This document shows, piece after piece, positions 44,649 through 52,867 of a DNA stretch of 64,000 nt (positions are counted from its first letter, which is position 1; every line of letters starts with the position of its first letter). The position numbers and the translations under genes were made by a program. The notes under the pieces were generated by a model, which was not told the origin of the DNA, ran no database searches, and saw nothing but the letters and a program-made list of their open reading frames with translations. This DNA comes from Dokdonia sp. 4H-3-7-5 (GTDB lineage Bacteria; Bacteroidota; Bacteroidia; Flavobacteriales; Flavobacteriaceae). The DNA lies in NCBI RefSeq assembly GCF_000212355.1, contig NC_015496.1, positions 186,001 to 250,000 on the forward strand, given 5' to 3'.

Positions 44649-45131
44649 TTAGTTGCCTAAAAACTTTTTTTGCGTTGATGGGTCTACCCAAATAACATCG
44701 CTTGGATCTCTGGCTATTGCGTCAAAAACGAGTACGTCTAATGGACCTTCTAAAATTTTTCCGTTACCATGTGCTGTGCCTTTTCCCCAAAAAAGTAAGT
44801 CGCCTTTTCCTGCAACAACAGGACCTTGATCTGCAACATAAAATTCTGCTTTGCCGTTTAAAATGTAGAGGTAGGCATCAGATTTTGCGTGGTAGTGCAT
44901 AGGCACTTCGTCATATAATCGAAAGATTCTAACACCTGCGTGCTCGCGGTCTATTAATCTGATGTCTTTGATGATACCGTTGTGTTCTTTTGGTAGTAAA
45001 TCAACATATTCATCTATGTTAATTACACCATAAGAATTGCCAGAAGAAAGTCCCTTACCATCTTGTGCAAATGATGTAAATCCAAATGAAATTATTGCTA
45101 ATACTAAGAGTAGTGTCCTTGATGTTTTCAT
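44649..45131 (-). CDS. Secreted cupin-domain protein
   Basis: This 160-residue protein has a signal peptide (MKTSRTLLLVLAIISFGFTSFAQ) and one cupin domain. The metal-binding residues lie in VPMHYHAKSDAYLYILNG (His-x-His and the conserved acidic position) and KGTAHGNGKI (His). It leads a two-gene unit with the royal-jelly-like gene. Its promoter region matches that of the cyclase gene, so both units likely respond to the Crp-type regulator encoded just upstream. Enzymatic action on a small metabolite is likely but unproved. Confidence 0.8.
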   Translation of the reverse strand: MKTSRTLLLVLAIISFGFTSFAQDGKGLSSGNSYGVINIDEYVDLLPKEHNGIIKDIRLIDREHAGVRIFRLYDEVPMHYHAKSDAYLYILNGKAEFYVADQGPVVAGKGDLLFWGKGTAHGNGKILEGPLDVLVFDAIARDPSDVIWVDPSTQKKFLGN

Positions 45132-45177
45132 AATAATTTGTTTTTAATTGTTGGATACAAAATTCTATGAAAACAAA

Positions 45178-45248
45178 GGGGTGTGCGAGGACATACCTCA
45201 CAGTTTTAATGTGAGGTAGATCAATATAAAAATGTGATTTAGATCACT
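45178..45248 (-). promoter_or_regulatory. Crp/Fnr-type operator region of the cupin unit
   Basis: Two boxes of the form TGTGA-N6-TCA are seen: TGTGA-GGTAGA-TCAAT (45210-45225) and TGTGA-TTTAGA-TCACT (45233-45248), 23 bp apart. The adjacent inverted repeat ACCTCAC/GTGAGGT and GTGTGCGAGG are shared with the cyclase operator. The second box ends 2 nt from the crp-like stop codon. Confidence 0.75.
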
Positions 45249-45249
45249 T

Positions 45250-45822
45250 TTAGCTATTAAAACGACTTAAAGTCTCTCTAGAAACGCCTAAATAGGAAGC
45301 TATTAATTTTTTAGGCACGCGCTGTATTAAAGCAGGTAGTTTAGTAACTAGGTATTGATACCTATCTTCTGCAGTCATTGTAAGTAATGACAACACTCTT
45401 TTTTGCAGGTTTATATAACCGTGGTTTGATTTAACTCTAAAGAAATTAGCAACAGCTGGCACTGCAAGACAAATCTTCTCCCTATCTTCTAATGACAAGC
45501 AGAAAAATTCAGAATCTTCTAGACAATCTACAAATATAGTTCCTGGTTCTTGATGCTGAAAAGCACAGTGATCACTCACCCAGTATTTCTCCATTGCAAA
45601 CTGGAGAATGTGCTCTTTACCTTTATCATCTATGTGATAGGCTTTCACAAGGCCATTGATAATCCAGTATTCAAAATTGACAGCCTGCCCTGCTTGAATT
45701 AAAAATTGATGCTTTTTTAATGTTTTAAAATGAAAGTGTGGCTCAATAAAATTCCACTCTTCATCTGTCAACGAGTATAACTCTTCAAAATGTTGCCTTA
45801 GTGAATGAAACTTGTTTTCCAT
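45250..45822 (-). CDS. Crp/Fnr family transcriptional regulator
   Basis: This 190-residue regulator has an N-terminal cyclic-nucleotide-binding-type barrel (about residues 25-130, LIQAGQAVNFEYWIINGLVKAYHID, DSEFFCLSLED) and a C-terminal helix-turn-helix (VPKKLIASYLGVSRETLSR). The arginine-containing phosphate cassette of true cAMP sensors is not seen, nor is an N-terminal Cys cluster for iron-sulfur. It is the first gene of the island and is followed, 118 nt on, by the cupin unit and its two Crp-like boxes. It is the obvious candidate to control both operator regions. Confidence 0.87.
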   Translation of the reverse strand: MENKFHSLRQHFEELYSLTDEEWNFIEPHFHFKTLKKHQFLIQAGQAVNFEYWIINGLVKAYHIDDKGKEHILQFAMEKYWVSDHCAFQHQEPGTIFVDCLEDSEFFCLSLEDREKICLAVPAVANFFRVKSNHGYINLQKRVLSLLTMTAEDRYQYLVTKLPALIQRVPKKLIASYLGVSRETLSRFNS

Positions 45823-45883
45823 AGTTCAAAATTACACTATTTACTAGAATCTTAATTAAAGATAAATGCTCATTTGCTATAGA

Positions 45884-46522
45884 TTAACACGCCTCCATCC
45901 CAGGAAAGGCAAGCATTTGCCCCATCCCAACTGTAAAAAGCCAGTTACCATACAGTGCATGTTCTATAAACACCAGCGTGGTAGATCTTGTTTTCTTAAA
46001 GGTATAAGCAAATAATAGTCCTCCTAAAAATGTAAGCACAATCACTAAGGTGTTACGCAAGAATAAATGCGCCATTGCGAACATAATCGCATTTACTACA
46101 ATAAGCAATCGCTTGTCTTTAAAGAAACTGCCATAACGATTAAAGAAAAAGGTTCTATAAATCAATTCTTGTGGCCATACTGACAGAAAAGTATAAAACA
46201 ATAATATCATCACCCACAATCCTGGATTGCTTAATGGCACGCAGAATAAACTTGAAGGCTGCACCACATAAACATATATGGTTGTAATAATTGCTATAGC
46301 AATAAGTTTCACGGTAGTCTTCTTTATAAAAGAGTGCCAATTTATAGAGCGCTCCAGTTTGAAACTTACAGAACCACTCTTAAAAAGCATTACAAGTAAA
46401 TAGGTGAAACCTATGAGTACACTAGCTACTTTTATTTTGAAATCATAAGGCAGCAAGAGGCTTAATGGTAATAACACAAAGAGTACAAAAAACTCCGAAA
46501 GCACGTAGTATTTACCGTTCAT
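45884..46522 (-). CDS. CPBP family intramembrane protease
   Basis: This 212-residue membrane protein has about six helices and the CPBP (CAAX protease/bacteriocin-processing) motifs: PQELIYRTFFF (motif 1, with Gln-Glu in place of the usual Glu-Glu), FAMAHLFL (motif 2) and FIEHALYGNW (motif 3, HxxxxN). The missing first Glu could lower activity. Its start overlaps the stop of the AsnC regulator by 1 nt, so the two are translationally coupled. The substrate is unknown. Confidence 0.83.
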   Translation of the reverse strand: MNGKYYVLSEFFVLFVLLPLSLLLPYDFKIKVASVLIGFTYLLVMLFKSGSVSFKLERSINWHSFIKKTTVKLIAIAIITTIYVYVVQPSSLFCVPLSNPGLWVMILLFYTFLSVWPQELIYRTFFFNRYGSFFKDKRLLIVVNAIMFAMAHLFLRNTLVIVLTFLGGLLFAYTFKKTRSTTLVFIEHALYGNWLFTVGMGQMLAFPGMEAC

Positions 46523-46980
46523 TATACGGAGATTGTTGTGGTATTCTTCACCTCACTTATCGTAAAGGAACTCTGCGTGCTGCCTATATACTTAAGCGTA
46601 GTAAGCTTGGTTACCATAAAATTACGAAAGTGCTCCATATCTCTCACAAGCACCTTGAGTAGATAATCATAATCGCCACTTACGTGAAAACACTCTAGCA
46701 CCTCATCTAATGCTCTTACTTCTTTCTCAAAAGAATCTATAGCATCTTTCGCATGTTTTTCTAGTTTCACATGACAAAACACTTGAAAACCAAGTCCTAC
46801 TATCTCCTTATTAATGAGTGTGATATATTGTGAAATAACACCAGAGCGCTCCATCTTTTTTACACGCTCATAAATAGCAGTTACAGAAAGGTTCAACTTT
46901 GCAGAGAGTTCTTTATTTGTGATTTTGGCATCATGTTGAAGGTAACCTAGTATCTTTTTGTCTATCTCGTCTAGTTTCAT
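46522..46980 (-). CDS. Lrp/AsnC family transcriptional regulator
   Basis: This 152-residue regulator has an N-terminal winged helix-turn-helix (LDEIDKKILGYLQHDAKITNKELSAKLNLSVTAIYERVKKMERSGVI) and a C-terminal RAM ligand-binding domain (ALDEVLECFHVSGDYDYLLKVLVRDMEHF). It is divergent from a methionine gamma-lyase-like gene, 259 bp away, and is first in an operon with a CPBP protease. Lrp/AsnC proteins often control a divergent amino-acid gene, so the lyase is the likely target. Confidence 0.93.
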   Translation of the reverse strand: MKLDEIDKKILGYLQHDAKITNKELSAKLNLSVTAIYERVKKMERSGVISQYITLINKEIVGLGFQVFCHVKLEKHAKDAIDSFEKEVRALDEVLECFHVSGDYDYLLKVLVRDMEHFRNFMVTKLTTLKYIGSTQSSFTISEVKNTTTISV

Positions 46981-47015
46981 GGTAGAAAAATTATCAGTGA
47001 GGATTATTATTTTAC

Positions 47016-47029
47016 GCTTTCGCGAAAGC
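47016..47029. repeat. Dispersed palindrome between AsnC and lyase genes
   Basis: Core GCTTTCGCGAAAGC with the left flank TTAC kept and the right flank changed. It is the first copy after a 7-kb gap that covers the accessory island. Confidence 0.92.
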
Positions 47030-47239
47030 TAAATTCTATTTTTTATCAAAAATACAGTTTTAAAATCTATAATTAACCCCTTACGTTGACTATAAATCTA
47101 CAATCACATAAATTTACTAAACACAATCACAAGATCCCCAGCTTAATAACTAAAAGACAATTACTTTGATCCTGTAACACTAACAACAAATGTAATAGAA
47201 CACCTCAACAGGTCTCTATTACAAAAACCGATATCAACC

Positions 47240-48454
47240 ATGAAATTTAAACCAGCGAACGAGATTCAAGATTTACAATATTTTGGAGAATTTGGAGGAG
47301 TAAACCCTTCTATTTCAGACAGCTCTACTTACACATTCCTTTCGGCAAAAACAATGTTTGACACCTTTGAAGGAAATGCAGATGGATGTTATTTATACTC
47401 TAGACACAGCACTCCATCAAACTTATATCTAGGTGCAGCTCTTGCCGCAATGGAAGGAACAGAAACGGCAAACGTTGCCGCCAGTGGAATGGGTGCTATC
47501 ACACCTGTGCTGTTACAATTATGCCAAGCAGGCGATCACGTAGTTTCTAGTCGTACTATTTACGGAGGAACGTATGCATTTTTAAAGAATTTTGCACCAA
47601 GACTTAATATTACAACGAGCTTTGTGGATATCACAAACCTTGAGGTTGTTGAGGCGGCAATTACAAAAGATACAAAAGTATTATACTGTGAGTCTGTGAG
47701 CAATCCGCTTTTAGAAATTGCAGATATCGCTGCTTTATCAGTAATTGCAAAAAAACACAATCTTACATTAGTGGTAGATAATACGTTCTCTCCACTTTCT
47801 ATTTCTCCTGTACAACACGGAGCAGATGTGGTGATACACAGTCTTACTAAATTTATAAATGGATCCTCAGACACTGTAGGAGGTGTGGTTTGCGGTACTC
47901 AAGAATTTATCGATGCACTACGCAATGTAAATGATGGAGCAAGTATGCTACTAGGTCCTACAATGGATAGCTTGAGAGCTGCTTCTGTTCTTAAAAACTT
48001 ACGTACACTTCATATACGTATGATGCAACACAGTCACAATGCTATGTATCTGGCAGAGCGTTTTGAAAAGTTAGGGTTAAGAACTGTATATCCGGGGCTT
48101 ACATCACACCCAAGTCATGAGGTTTTTAATAGACACATGAACGAAAAATATGGTTACGGAGGAATGCTCACAGTAGATGTGGGCTCTCTAGACAAAGCAA
48201 ATGCATTAATGGAATTAATGCAGGAAAAGAATCTTGGATACCTAGCGGTGAGCTTAGGTTTTTATAAAACACTTTTTAGCGCACCAGGAACCTCAACTTC
48301 GTCAGAAATCCCAGAAGATGAGCAAGCAGCTATGGGACTTACAGATGGCCTTATACGATTCTCAATAGGTCTTGATGCAGATATAGAGCGCACTTTTGAG
48401 ATGATGAAGTCTTGCATGGAAGAAGTAGGAGTTTTGCAAACTGTCGTGGCTTAA
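47240..48454 (+). CDS. Cys/Met metabolism PLP enzyme, probable methionine gamma-lyase
   Basis: This 404-residue cytoplasmic PLP enzyme belongs to the cystathionine gamma-synthase/lyase family. YSRHSTPSNLYLGAALAAMEGTE gives the phosphate and substrate contacts, VVDNTFSPL the PLP Asp, and HSLTKFINGSSD the PLP Lys (about residue 210, in the place of the usual SxTKYxNGHSD). The C-terminal LIRFSIGLDADIE is conserved. Methionine gamma-lyase, O-acetylhomoserine sulfhydrylase and cystathionine lyase cannot be separated with certainty. It is divergent from an AsnC regulator. Confidence 0.88.
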   Translation: MKFKPANEIQDLQYFGEFGGVNPSISDSSTYTFLSAKTMFDTFEGNADGCYLYSRHSTPSNLYLGAALAAMEGTETANVAASGMGAITPVLLQLCQAGDHVVSSRTIYGGTYAFLKNFAPRLNITTSFVDITNLEVVEAAITKDTKVLYCESVSNPLLEIADIAALSVIAKKHNLTLVVDNTFSPLSISPVQHGADVVIHSLTKFINGSSDTVGGVVCGTQEFIDALRNVNDGASMLLGPTMDSLRAASVLKNLRTLHIRMMQHSHNAMYLAERFEKLGLRTVYPGLTSHPSHEVFNRHMNEKYGYGGMLTVDVGSLDKANALMELMQEKNLGYLAVSLGFYKTLFSAPGTSTSSEIPEDEQAAMGLTDGLIRFSIGLDADIERTFEMMKSCMEEVGVLQTVVA

Positions 48455-48476
48455 TTTTTTTCAATTTTATTGATAT

Positions 48477-48517
48477 GCGAGGATAAAGCATAACTGCTTT
48501 GTCCTCGCTTTTTTTTT
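48477..48517 (+). terminator. Terminator of the PLP-enzyme gene
   Basis: Stem GCGAGGA-t-AAAGCA / TGCTTT-g-TCCTCGC with a TAAC loop and a T9 run. Confidence 0.92.
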
Positions 48518-48694
48518 GAATGTATCTATTTTAGACACTTTAAAGACTAGTGATTTGAAACAACTCAATAAGATAGCGCTTTGAGTTATTTTTATTTAAA
48601 ATACTATGTAATCTTACATTGCTGGTTTTTGAGCATACACCTTGCAGAATACCTCCTATTATTGTAACATTACGGATAGAAACCGCACAGTCTT

Positions 48695-50179
48695 ATGAAC
48701 AACGAATTGGAAGATCAAAAAAACCATCATACTGTTGAAAATCGTGAATTAAATATTTGGGAAGCACTCATACCTATCATTGTTCTTGTTGCGATGCTAG
48801 CATTTAATGTGTACGTTTTTGGTGATGATGCATTGAGTGGTTCTAATCAATTTATACTAATTATAGGTGCAGCTGTAGCTGCGATTGTGGGTTACTTTAA
48901 CAAAGTGGGCTATGAGACAATGGTTGAGGAAGTCTCTCAAAATCTAAAATCTACAACTGGAGCTATACTCATATTATTAATGGTAGGTGCTCTAGCAGGT
49001 ACTTGGCTTGTAAGTGGTATTATACCGACAATGATATACTATGGGCTTCAAATACTAAATCCAACCATATTTCTACCTGCTTGTGTAATAATTTGTGCAG
49101 TTATCTCAATTGCAACAGGGAGTAGCTGGACCACCTCTGCAACAGTAGGTATAGCTCTCATTGGTATTGCAGAGGCTTTGGGGATTTCTCTAGGTATGAC
49201 AGCCGGGGCAGTACTATCTGGAGCTTATTTTGGGGACAAGCTTTCACCTATGAGTGACACCACAAATCTAGCACCAGCAATGTCAGGGACAGATCTTTTT
49301 ACTCATATAAGATATATGACACTCACTACAGTTCCCACTATAGTTGTTACGCTTATTGTATTTATTATTTTAGGCCTTACCCTCGATACATCAGGACCTA
49401 CTGATACCTCAGCAATTCTGAGCGATATAAGAACTTCTTTTAATATAACACCGTGGCTGTTTACAGTTCCAGTGCTAGTGATATTTCTAATTATCAAAAA
49501 AACTCCACCACTTATTGCACTTCTAGTAGGAACTATACTTGCAGCTCTTGCAGCACTTATTTTTCAACCGGATGTCATCATTTCGGTTTCTGGCGGTAAT
49601 GAACTTAACTTTACTAACGGATACAAAGGGGTTCTCAATGCAATTACTGTAGATACAAGTGTAGCTACTGATAATACAATTCTCAAAGACCTATTCTCTT
49701 CAGGGGGTATGGCTGGAATGCTCGGGACTATATGGCTAATAATATGTGCTATGGTTTTTGGTGGAATTATGGACGCAATAGGTGCACTTGCTACCATAAG
49801 TAAAGCCCTGTTAAAGCTGTTTAGTACTACTTTTGGACTTTTTGCTAGTACTGTAGCAAGTTGTCTAGCTCTTAATTTAACAGCTAGTGACCAATACCTT
49901 GCTATTGTCGTTCCTGGTAAAATGTATAGTAAAGCTTTTCAAGATAAAGGTCTAGCGCCAGAAAATCTTTCCAGAACCTTGGAAGATTCTGGGACTGTCA
50001 CTTCTGTGCTTGTACCTTGGAATACTTGTGGAGCATATCAAAGTGGTGTACTTGGGGTCTCTGTGTATGATTACTTTGTATATGCCATCTTTAACTGGCT
50101 TTCTCCATTTATGACTTTACTATTTGCTGCTTTTAATATTAAAATTAGACAACTTAAAGATGCTCGTTCGGCGGCTTAA
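48695..50179 (+). CDS. nhaC: Na+/H+ antiporter, NhaC family
   Basis: This 494-residue inner-membrane protein has about 11-12 helices. The NhaC signature region is intact: ATGSSWTTSATVGIALIGIAEALGIS and AGAVLSGAYFGDKLSPMSDTTNLAPAMSGTDLFTHIRYM, with NLTASDQYLAIVVPGKM and SGTVTSVLVPWNTCGAYQSGVL further on. It would exchange Na+ for H+, fitting a marine cell. It stands alone with a palindrome 12 nt after its stop. Some relatives exchange malate and lactate, which is less likely here. Confidence 0.9.
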   Translation: MNNELEDQKNHHTVENRELNIWEALIPIIVLVAMLAFNVYVFGDDALSGSNQFILIIGAAVAAIVGYFNKVGYETMVEEVSQNLKSTTGAILILLMVGALAGTWLVSGIIPTMIYYGLQILNPTIFLPACVIICAVISIATGSSWTTSATVGIALIGIAEALGISLGMTAGAVLSGAYFGDKLSPMSDTTNLAPAMSGTDLFTHIRYMTLTTVPTIVVTLIVFIILGLTLDTSGPTDTSAILSDIRTSFNITPWLFTVPVLVIFLIIKKTPPLIALLVGTILAALAALIFQPDVIISVSGGNELNFTNGYKGVLNAITVDTSVATDNTILKDLFSSGGMAGMLGTIWLIICAMVFGGIMDAIGALATISKALLKLFSTTFGLFASTVASCLALNLTASDQYLAIVVPGKMYSKAFQDKGLAPENLSRTLEDSGTVTSVLVPWNTCGAYQSGVLGVSVYDYFVYAIFNWLSPFMTLLFAAFNIKIRQLKDARSAA

Positions 50180-50190
50180 TGGTCTTAAAA

Positions 50191-50212
50191 TTACGCTTTC
50201 GCGAAAGCGTAA
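50191..50212. repeat. Dispersed palindrome after nhaC (longest form)
   Basis: A perfect 22-bp copy, same as at 3675-3696, directly downstream of the nhaC stop where a terminator would be expected. Confidence 0.95.
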
Positions 50213-50311
50213 CTACAACATTTACAATACCTAAAGCACAAGCATAAGTGAAATCAATACTACTATAAGATTATCCCATTTTCAAACATCTTAATTCACT
50301 CTTTTTCTAGG

Positions 50312-50319
50312 TACTTTTG
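50312..50319 (+). promoter_or_regulatory. -7 box of the peroxiredoxin operon
   Basis: TACTTTTG, 25 nt before the start codon; no clear -33 TTG. Confidence 0.55.
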
Positions 50320-50344
50320 CACCCGAATTAAAAAACCTAGAAAA

Positions 50345-50989
50345 ATGACTTTAGTCGGTAAAAAATTTCCAAACCTTGCTGTTGACGCAATGGATGAAAT
50401 GGGAGATACTTTTAAATTAAACATCTTAGAAAAAGCTAAGGAAGAAGGAAAGAAAATCATTCTTTTCTGGTACCCAAAAGATTTTACATTTGTTTGTCCT
50501 ACTGAGCTTCATGCTTTCGAGGCAGCTAAACAAGCATTTGCAGATCGCAATACGCTAGTAATAGGAGCTTCATGTGATACTCCAGAAGTACACTTTGCGT
50601 GGTTAAACACTGCGAAAGATAATGGAGGTATAGAAGGTGTAACATACCCTATTCTTGCAGATACTAACCGTAACCTTGCAAACCAACTTGGAATTCTTGA
50701 CGTGACAAACGAGCGTTTTGATGAAGAGACTGGAACTGTAATGGTAGATGGTGACAATGTTACTTATAGAGCGACTTACCTTATTGATGAGGAAGGAACT
50801 GTTTTTCACGAAGGTGTAAACCATATGCCTCTTGGTCGTAATGTAGCTGAGTTCTTGAGACTCGTAGATGCTTACACGCACGTACAAGAAAAAGGAGAAG
50901 TTTGTCCTGCAAACTGGGAAGATGGAAAAGATGCAATGAACGCAAACCGTGATGGTGTTGCCAGCTACCTTGCTGCACACGCAAACTAA
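50345..50989 (+). CDS. 2-Cys peroxiredoxin (AhpC/Tsa type)
   Basis: This 214-residue cytoplasmic peroxidase reduces H2O2 and organic peroxides. The peroxidatic Cys is in DFTFVCPTELHAF (about residue 50) and the resolving Cys in GEVCPANWEDG (about 180). Thr and Arg of the active site are at PTE and in the TYRATYLID region. It leads an operon with a thioredoxin (gap 14 nt) and a small unknown gene, and thioredoxin is the natural reductant for this enzyme. Confidence 0.93.
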   Translation: MTLVGKKFPNLAVDAMDEMGDTFKLNILEKAKEEGKKIILFWYPKDFTFVCPTELHAFEAAKQAFADRNTLVIGASCDTPEVHFAWLNTAKDNGGIEGVTYPILADTNRNLANQLGILDVTNERFDEETGTVMVDGDNVTYRATYLIDEEGTVFHEGVNHMPLGRNVAEFLRLVDAYTHVQEKGEVCPANWEDGKDAMNANRDGVASYLAAHAN

Positions 50990-51003
50990 ATAATAAAGAA
51001 GCT

Positions 51004-51318
51004 ATGATTCAAGAATTAAATCAAGATAACCTTAACCAGATTGTTGCAGATAATAATACTGTTATTGTACAGTATAGTGCAACATGGTGTGGTAACTGTC
51101 GCATTATGAAGCCTAAGTTCAAGAAACTAGCTTCAGAAAATGAAAATGTAAAATTTGTAATAGTAGATGCAGAGAAGAATCCAGAGTCACGTAAAATGGC
51201 AACGGTAGATAACCTTCCTACATTTGCAACATTTACAAAAGGAGCATTTAAAAATCAAGTGCAAACTAACAAGTTTGACATACTTAAAGATCTCGTAAAT
51301 GAAGTTACCAGTAATTAA
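51004..51318 (+). CDS. Thioredoxin-like protein with CGNC active site
   Basis: This 104-residue thioredoxin-fold protein has the active site YSATWCGNCRIMKPKFKKLA, where CGNC replaces the usual CGPC. The cis-Pro is in VDNLPTFATF. It has no signal peptide. The change at the third position of the CxxC alters redox potential in known thioredoxins. Its place after the peroxiredoxin suggests it is the electron donor. Its end overlaps the next gene by 20 nt. Confidence 0.9.
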   Translation: MIQELNQDNLNQIVADNNTVIVQYSATWCGNCRIMKPKFKKLASENENVKFVIVDAEKNPESRKMATVDNLPTFATFTKGAFKNQVQTNKFDILKDLVNEVTSN

Positions 51319-51556
51319 ACACCTCGTAAGTTTTATAGAAGAAAATGATCAAGATTTTCTTATTGAGACTGTGGAGACTTTAGAAAACCTTACAGAAGTT
51401 CCCTCTCTTAAAGATGAAGAGCTAGACGTTATAGGCGAACTCATCTCAAATATGTATGGTGCGCTTGAAGTGCACAAAGACATACAAAGTGGTACTGCAA
51501 AGAAAGAAGCTCTCAACGGCTTCATGCAACGAGTAATGGGATCTATAGACAATTAA
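51299..51556 (+). CDS. Small conserved protein of the peroxiredoxin operon
   Basis: This 85-residue acidic, helical protein (VIKHLVSFIEENDQDFLIETVETLENLTEVPSLKDEELDVIGELISNMYGALEVHKDI) starts inside the end of the thioredoxin gene (20-nt overlap), so it is co-translated. It has no Cys and no membrane segment. It may belong to the DUF6952 group, of which I am not sure. A helper or regulator of the peroxiredoxin-thioredoxin pair is inference from linkage. Confidence 0.75.
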   Translation: MKLPVIKHLVSFIEENDQDFLIETVETLENLTEVPSLKDEELDVIGELISNMYGALEVHKDIQSGTAKKEALNGFMQRVMGSIDN

Positions 51557-51579
51557 GTCTACCTAAGTACATAAATTTT

Positions 51580-51614
51580 AAAATGCGATGTCTTACAGAC
51601 ATCGCATTTTTTTT
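51580..51614 (+). terminator. Terminator of the peroxiredoxin operon
   Basis: A 14-bp perfect stem (AAAATGCGATGTCT and its complement) with a TAC loop and T8. Confidence 0.93.
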
Positions 51615-51647
51615 ATACGTTCTTTAAAAGTTATCTTTAGAATAAAA

Positions 51648-52202
51648 ATGAAAAAAGCACCTAGCTGGATACTAGAACACCGCGACTCTTGGGAATATAG
51701 AGGTCAAAAAAGACCGCCATTTGCAATCACCCCTTCTGAGGGACAAGAATCTGTATGGGATTACCCAAGACCACCAAAAATTACAATAGATCAAAGGCAG
51801 ATTATTGTAAAGCACAAAGACATTGTTATCGCTGCTACTACTAGAGCTTTTAGAATTACTGAAACTGCTAGCCCGCCCACATATTATATTCCGCAGGAGG
51901 ATATAGATATGGAATTGCTTGAGGAGGTCGTTGGTAGTTCGCACTGTGAGTGGAAAGGAGCTGCGGCTTATTGGGATATTATACTACCATCTACTACATT
52001 TAAAAATGCTGCATGGAGTTATCCAGATCCATATGAAGAATTTCAAGAGATAAGTAATAGTATCTCGTTTTACCCAGCGATTCTAGATTGTTATATAGAT
52101 GATGAAAAGGTACGCCCACAACCTGGAGGTTTTTATGGAGGATGGATTACTGATGAGATTGTAGGTCCCGTAAAAGGCGAAATACCAGAAGCATCCTTAT
52201 AG
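51648..52202 (+). CDS. DUF427 domain protein
   Basis: This 184-residue cytoplasmic protein is of the DUF427 family. Visible features are the N-terminal PSWILEHRDSWEYRGQKRPPFAI, the phrase ESVWDYPRPPKI, the core ITETASPPTYYIPQEDID, SSHCEWKGAAAYWDI and SFYPAILDCYIDDEKVRPQPGGFYGGWIT. I chose ATG 51648 since the longer frame would begin inside the terminator hairpin at 51580-51614. The function of DUF427 is not known. Confidence 0.85.
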   Translation: MKKAPSWILEHRDSWEYRGQKRPPFAITPSEGQESVWDYPRPPKITIDQRQIIVKHKDIVIAATTRAFRITETASPPTYYIPQEDIDMELLEEVVGSSHCEWKGAAAYWDIILPSTTFKNAAWSYPDPYEEFQEISNSISFYPAILDCYIDDEKVRPQPGGFYGGWITDEIVGPVKGEIPEASL

Positions 52203-52292
52203 ATACACTCTATTTCTTAAAAATTTCTTTACCATACTTTTAATAAAATTGCTCTCGCATTTCTGTACTTTTACGTAACCAAAAAAAATAAT

Positions 52293-52793
52293 ATGGCAAA
52301 TATCACTTTAGGCGGAAACGCTGCAACAACGATAGGAGAACTTCCAAAAGTAGGAACAACAGCTCCAGATTTTTCACTTTCAAAAAATGACATGTCTACT
52401 GCAAGTCTTGCAGACTTTAAAGGAAAACGTGTTGTATTAAATATATTCCCATCGGTGGATACTGGTGTTTGTGCTCAATCTGTACGCACCTTTAATGAGA
52501 AGATTTCAAGTGCAGAAAACACAGAGGTACTTTGTATTTCTCGTGACCTACCATTTGCACAAGCTCGTTTTTGTGCAGCCGAAGGTCTAGAAAATGTACA
52601 CACACTTTCTGATTTTAAATCTGGTGATTTCGGAAAAAACTATGGGGTAACTATAGAAGGTGGAGCCTTTGAAGGTCTTCATTCAAGAGCTGTAGTCGTA
52701 CTCGATGAAGCTGGAAAAGTAATTTATACAGAGCAAGTACCAGAAGTAGGTCAAGAACCTAATTATGAAGGTGCAATGAGCGCTATTAAATAA
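52293..52793 (+). CDS. tpx: Thiol peroxidase
   Basis: This 166-residue atypical 2-Cys peroxiredoxin reduces hydroperoxides in the cell. The peroxidatic Cys is in FPSVDTGVCAQSVRTFN (about residue 60) and the resolving Cys in ARFCAAEGLENV (about 94). The start ANITLGGNAATTIGELPKVG is typical of Tpx. It is followed by its own terminator and the dgkA gene. Confidence 0.95.
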   Translation: MANITLGGNAATTIGELPKVGTTAPDFSLSKNDMSTASLADFKGKRVVLNIFPSVDTGVCAQSVRTFNEKISSAENTEVLCISRDLPFAQARFCAAEGLENVHTLSDFKSGDFGKNYGVTIEGGAFEGLHSRAVVVLDEAGKVIYTEQVPEVGQEPNYEGAMSAIK

Positions 52794-52807
52794 TATCCAT
52801 ACCTTTA

Positions 52808-52847
52808 ATGCTGAGTGTATCACAGACTGATATACTCAGCATTTTTT
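52808..52847 (+). terminator. Terminator of tpx
   Basis: Stem ATGCTGAGT-g-TAT / ATA-CTCAGCAT followed by T6, 15 nt after the stop. Confidence 0.88.
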
Positions 52848-52867
52848 AACTATATACCTCCACTCCA

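Noticed and set aside
3675-50212. The palindromes as ordinary transcription terminators
   Set aside because: Several lie inside genes or between divergent starts, many lack a T-run, and a separate classical terminator is often present next to them.
50603-50980. 125-codon open frame on the minus strand inside the peroxiredoxin gene
   Set aside because: Antisense to a strongly conserved gene; the product is Cys/Val/Ser-rich with no domain.
51588-51647. Upstream start of the DUF427 gene
   Set aside because: The extra 20 codons lie in or just after the terminator hairpin of the preceding operon, and family similarity begins at 51648.
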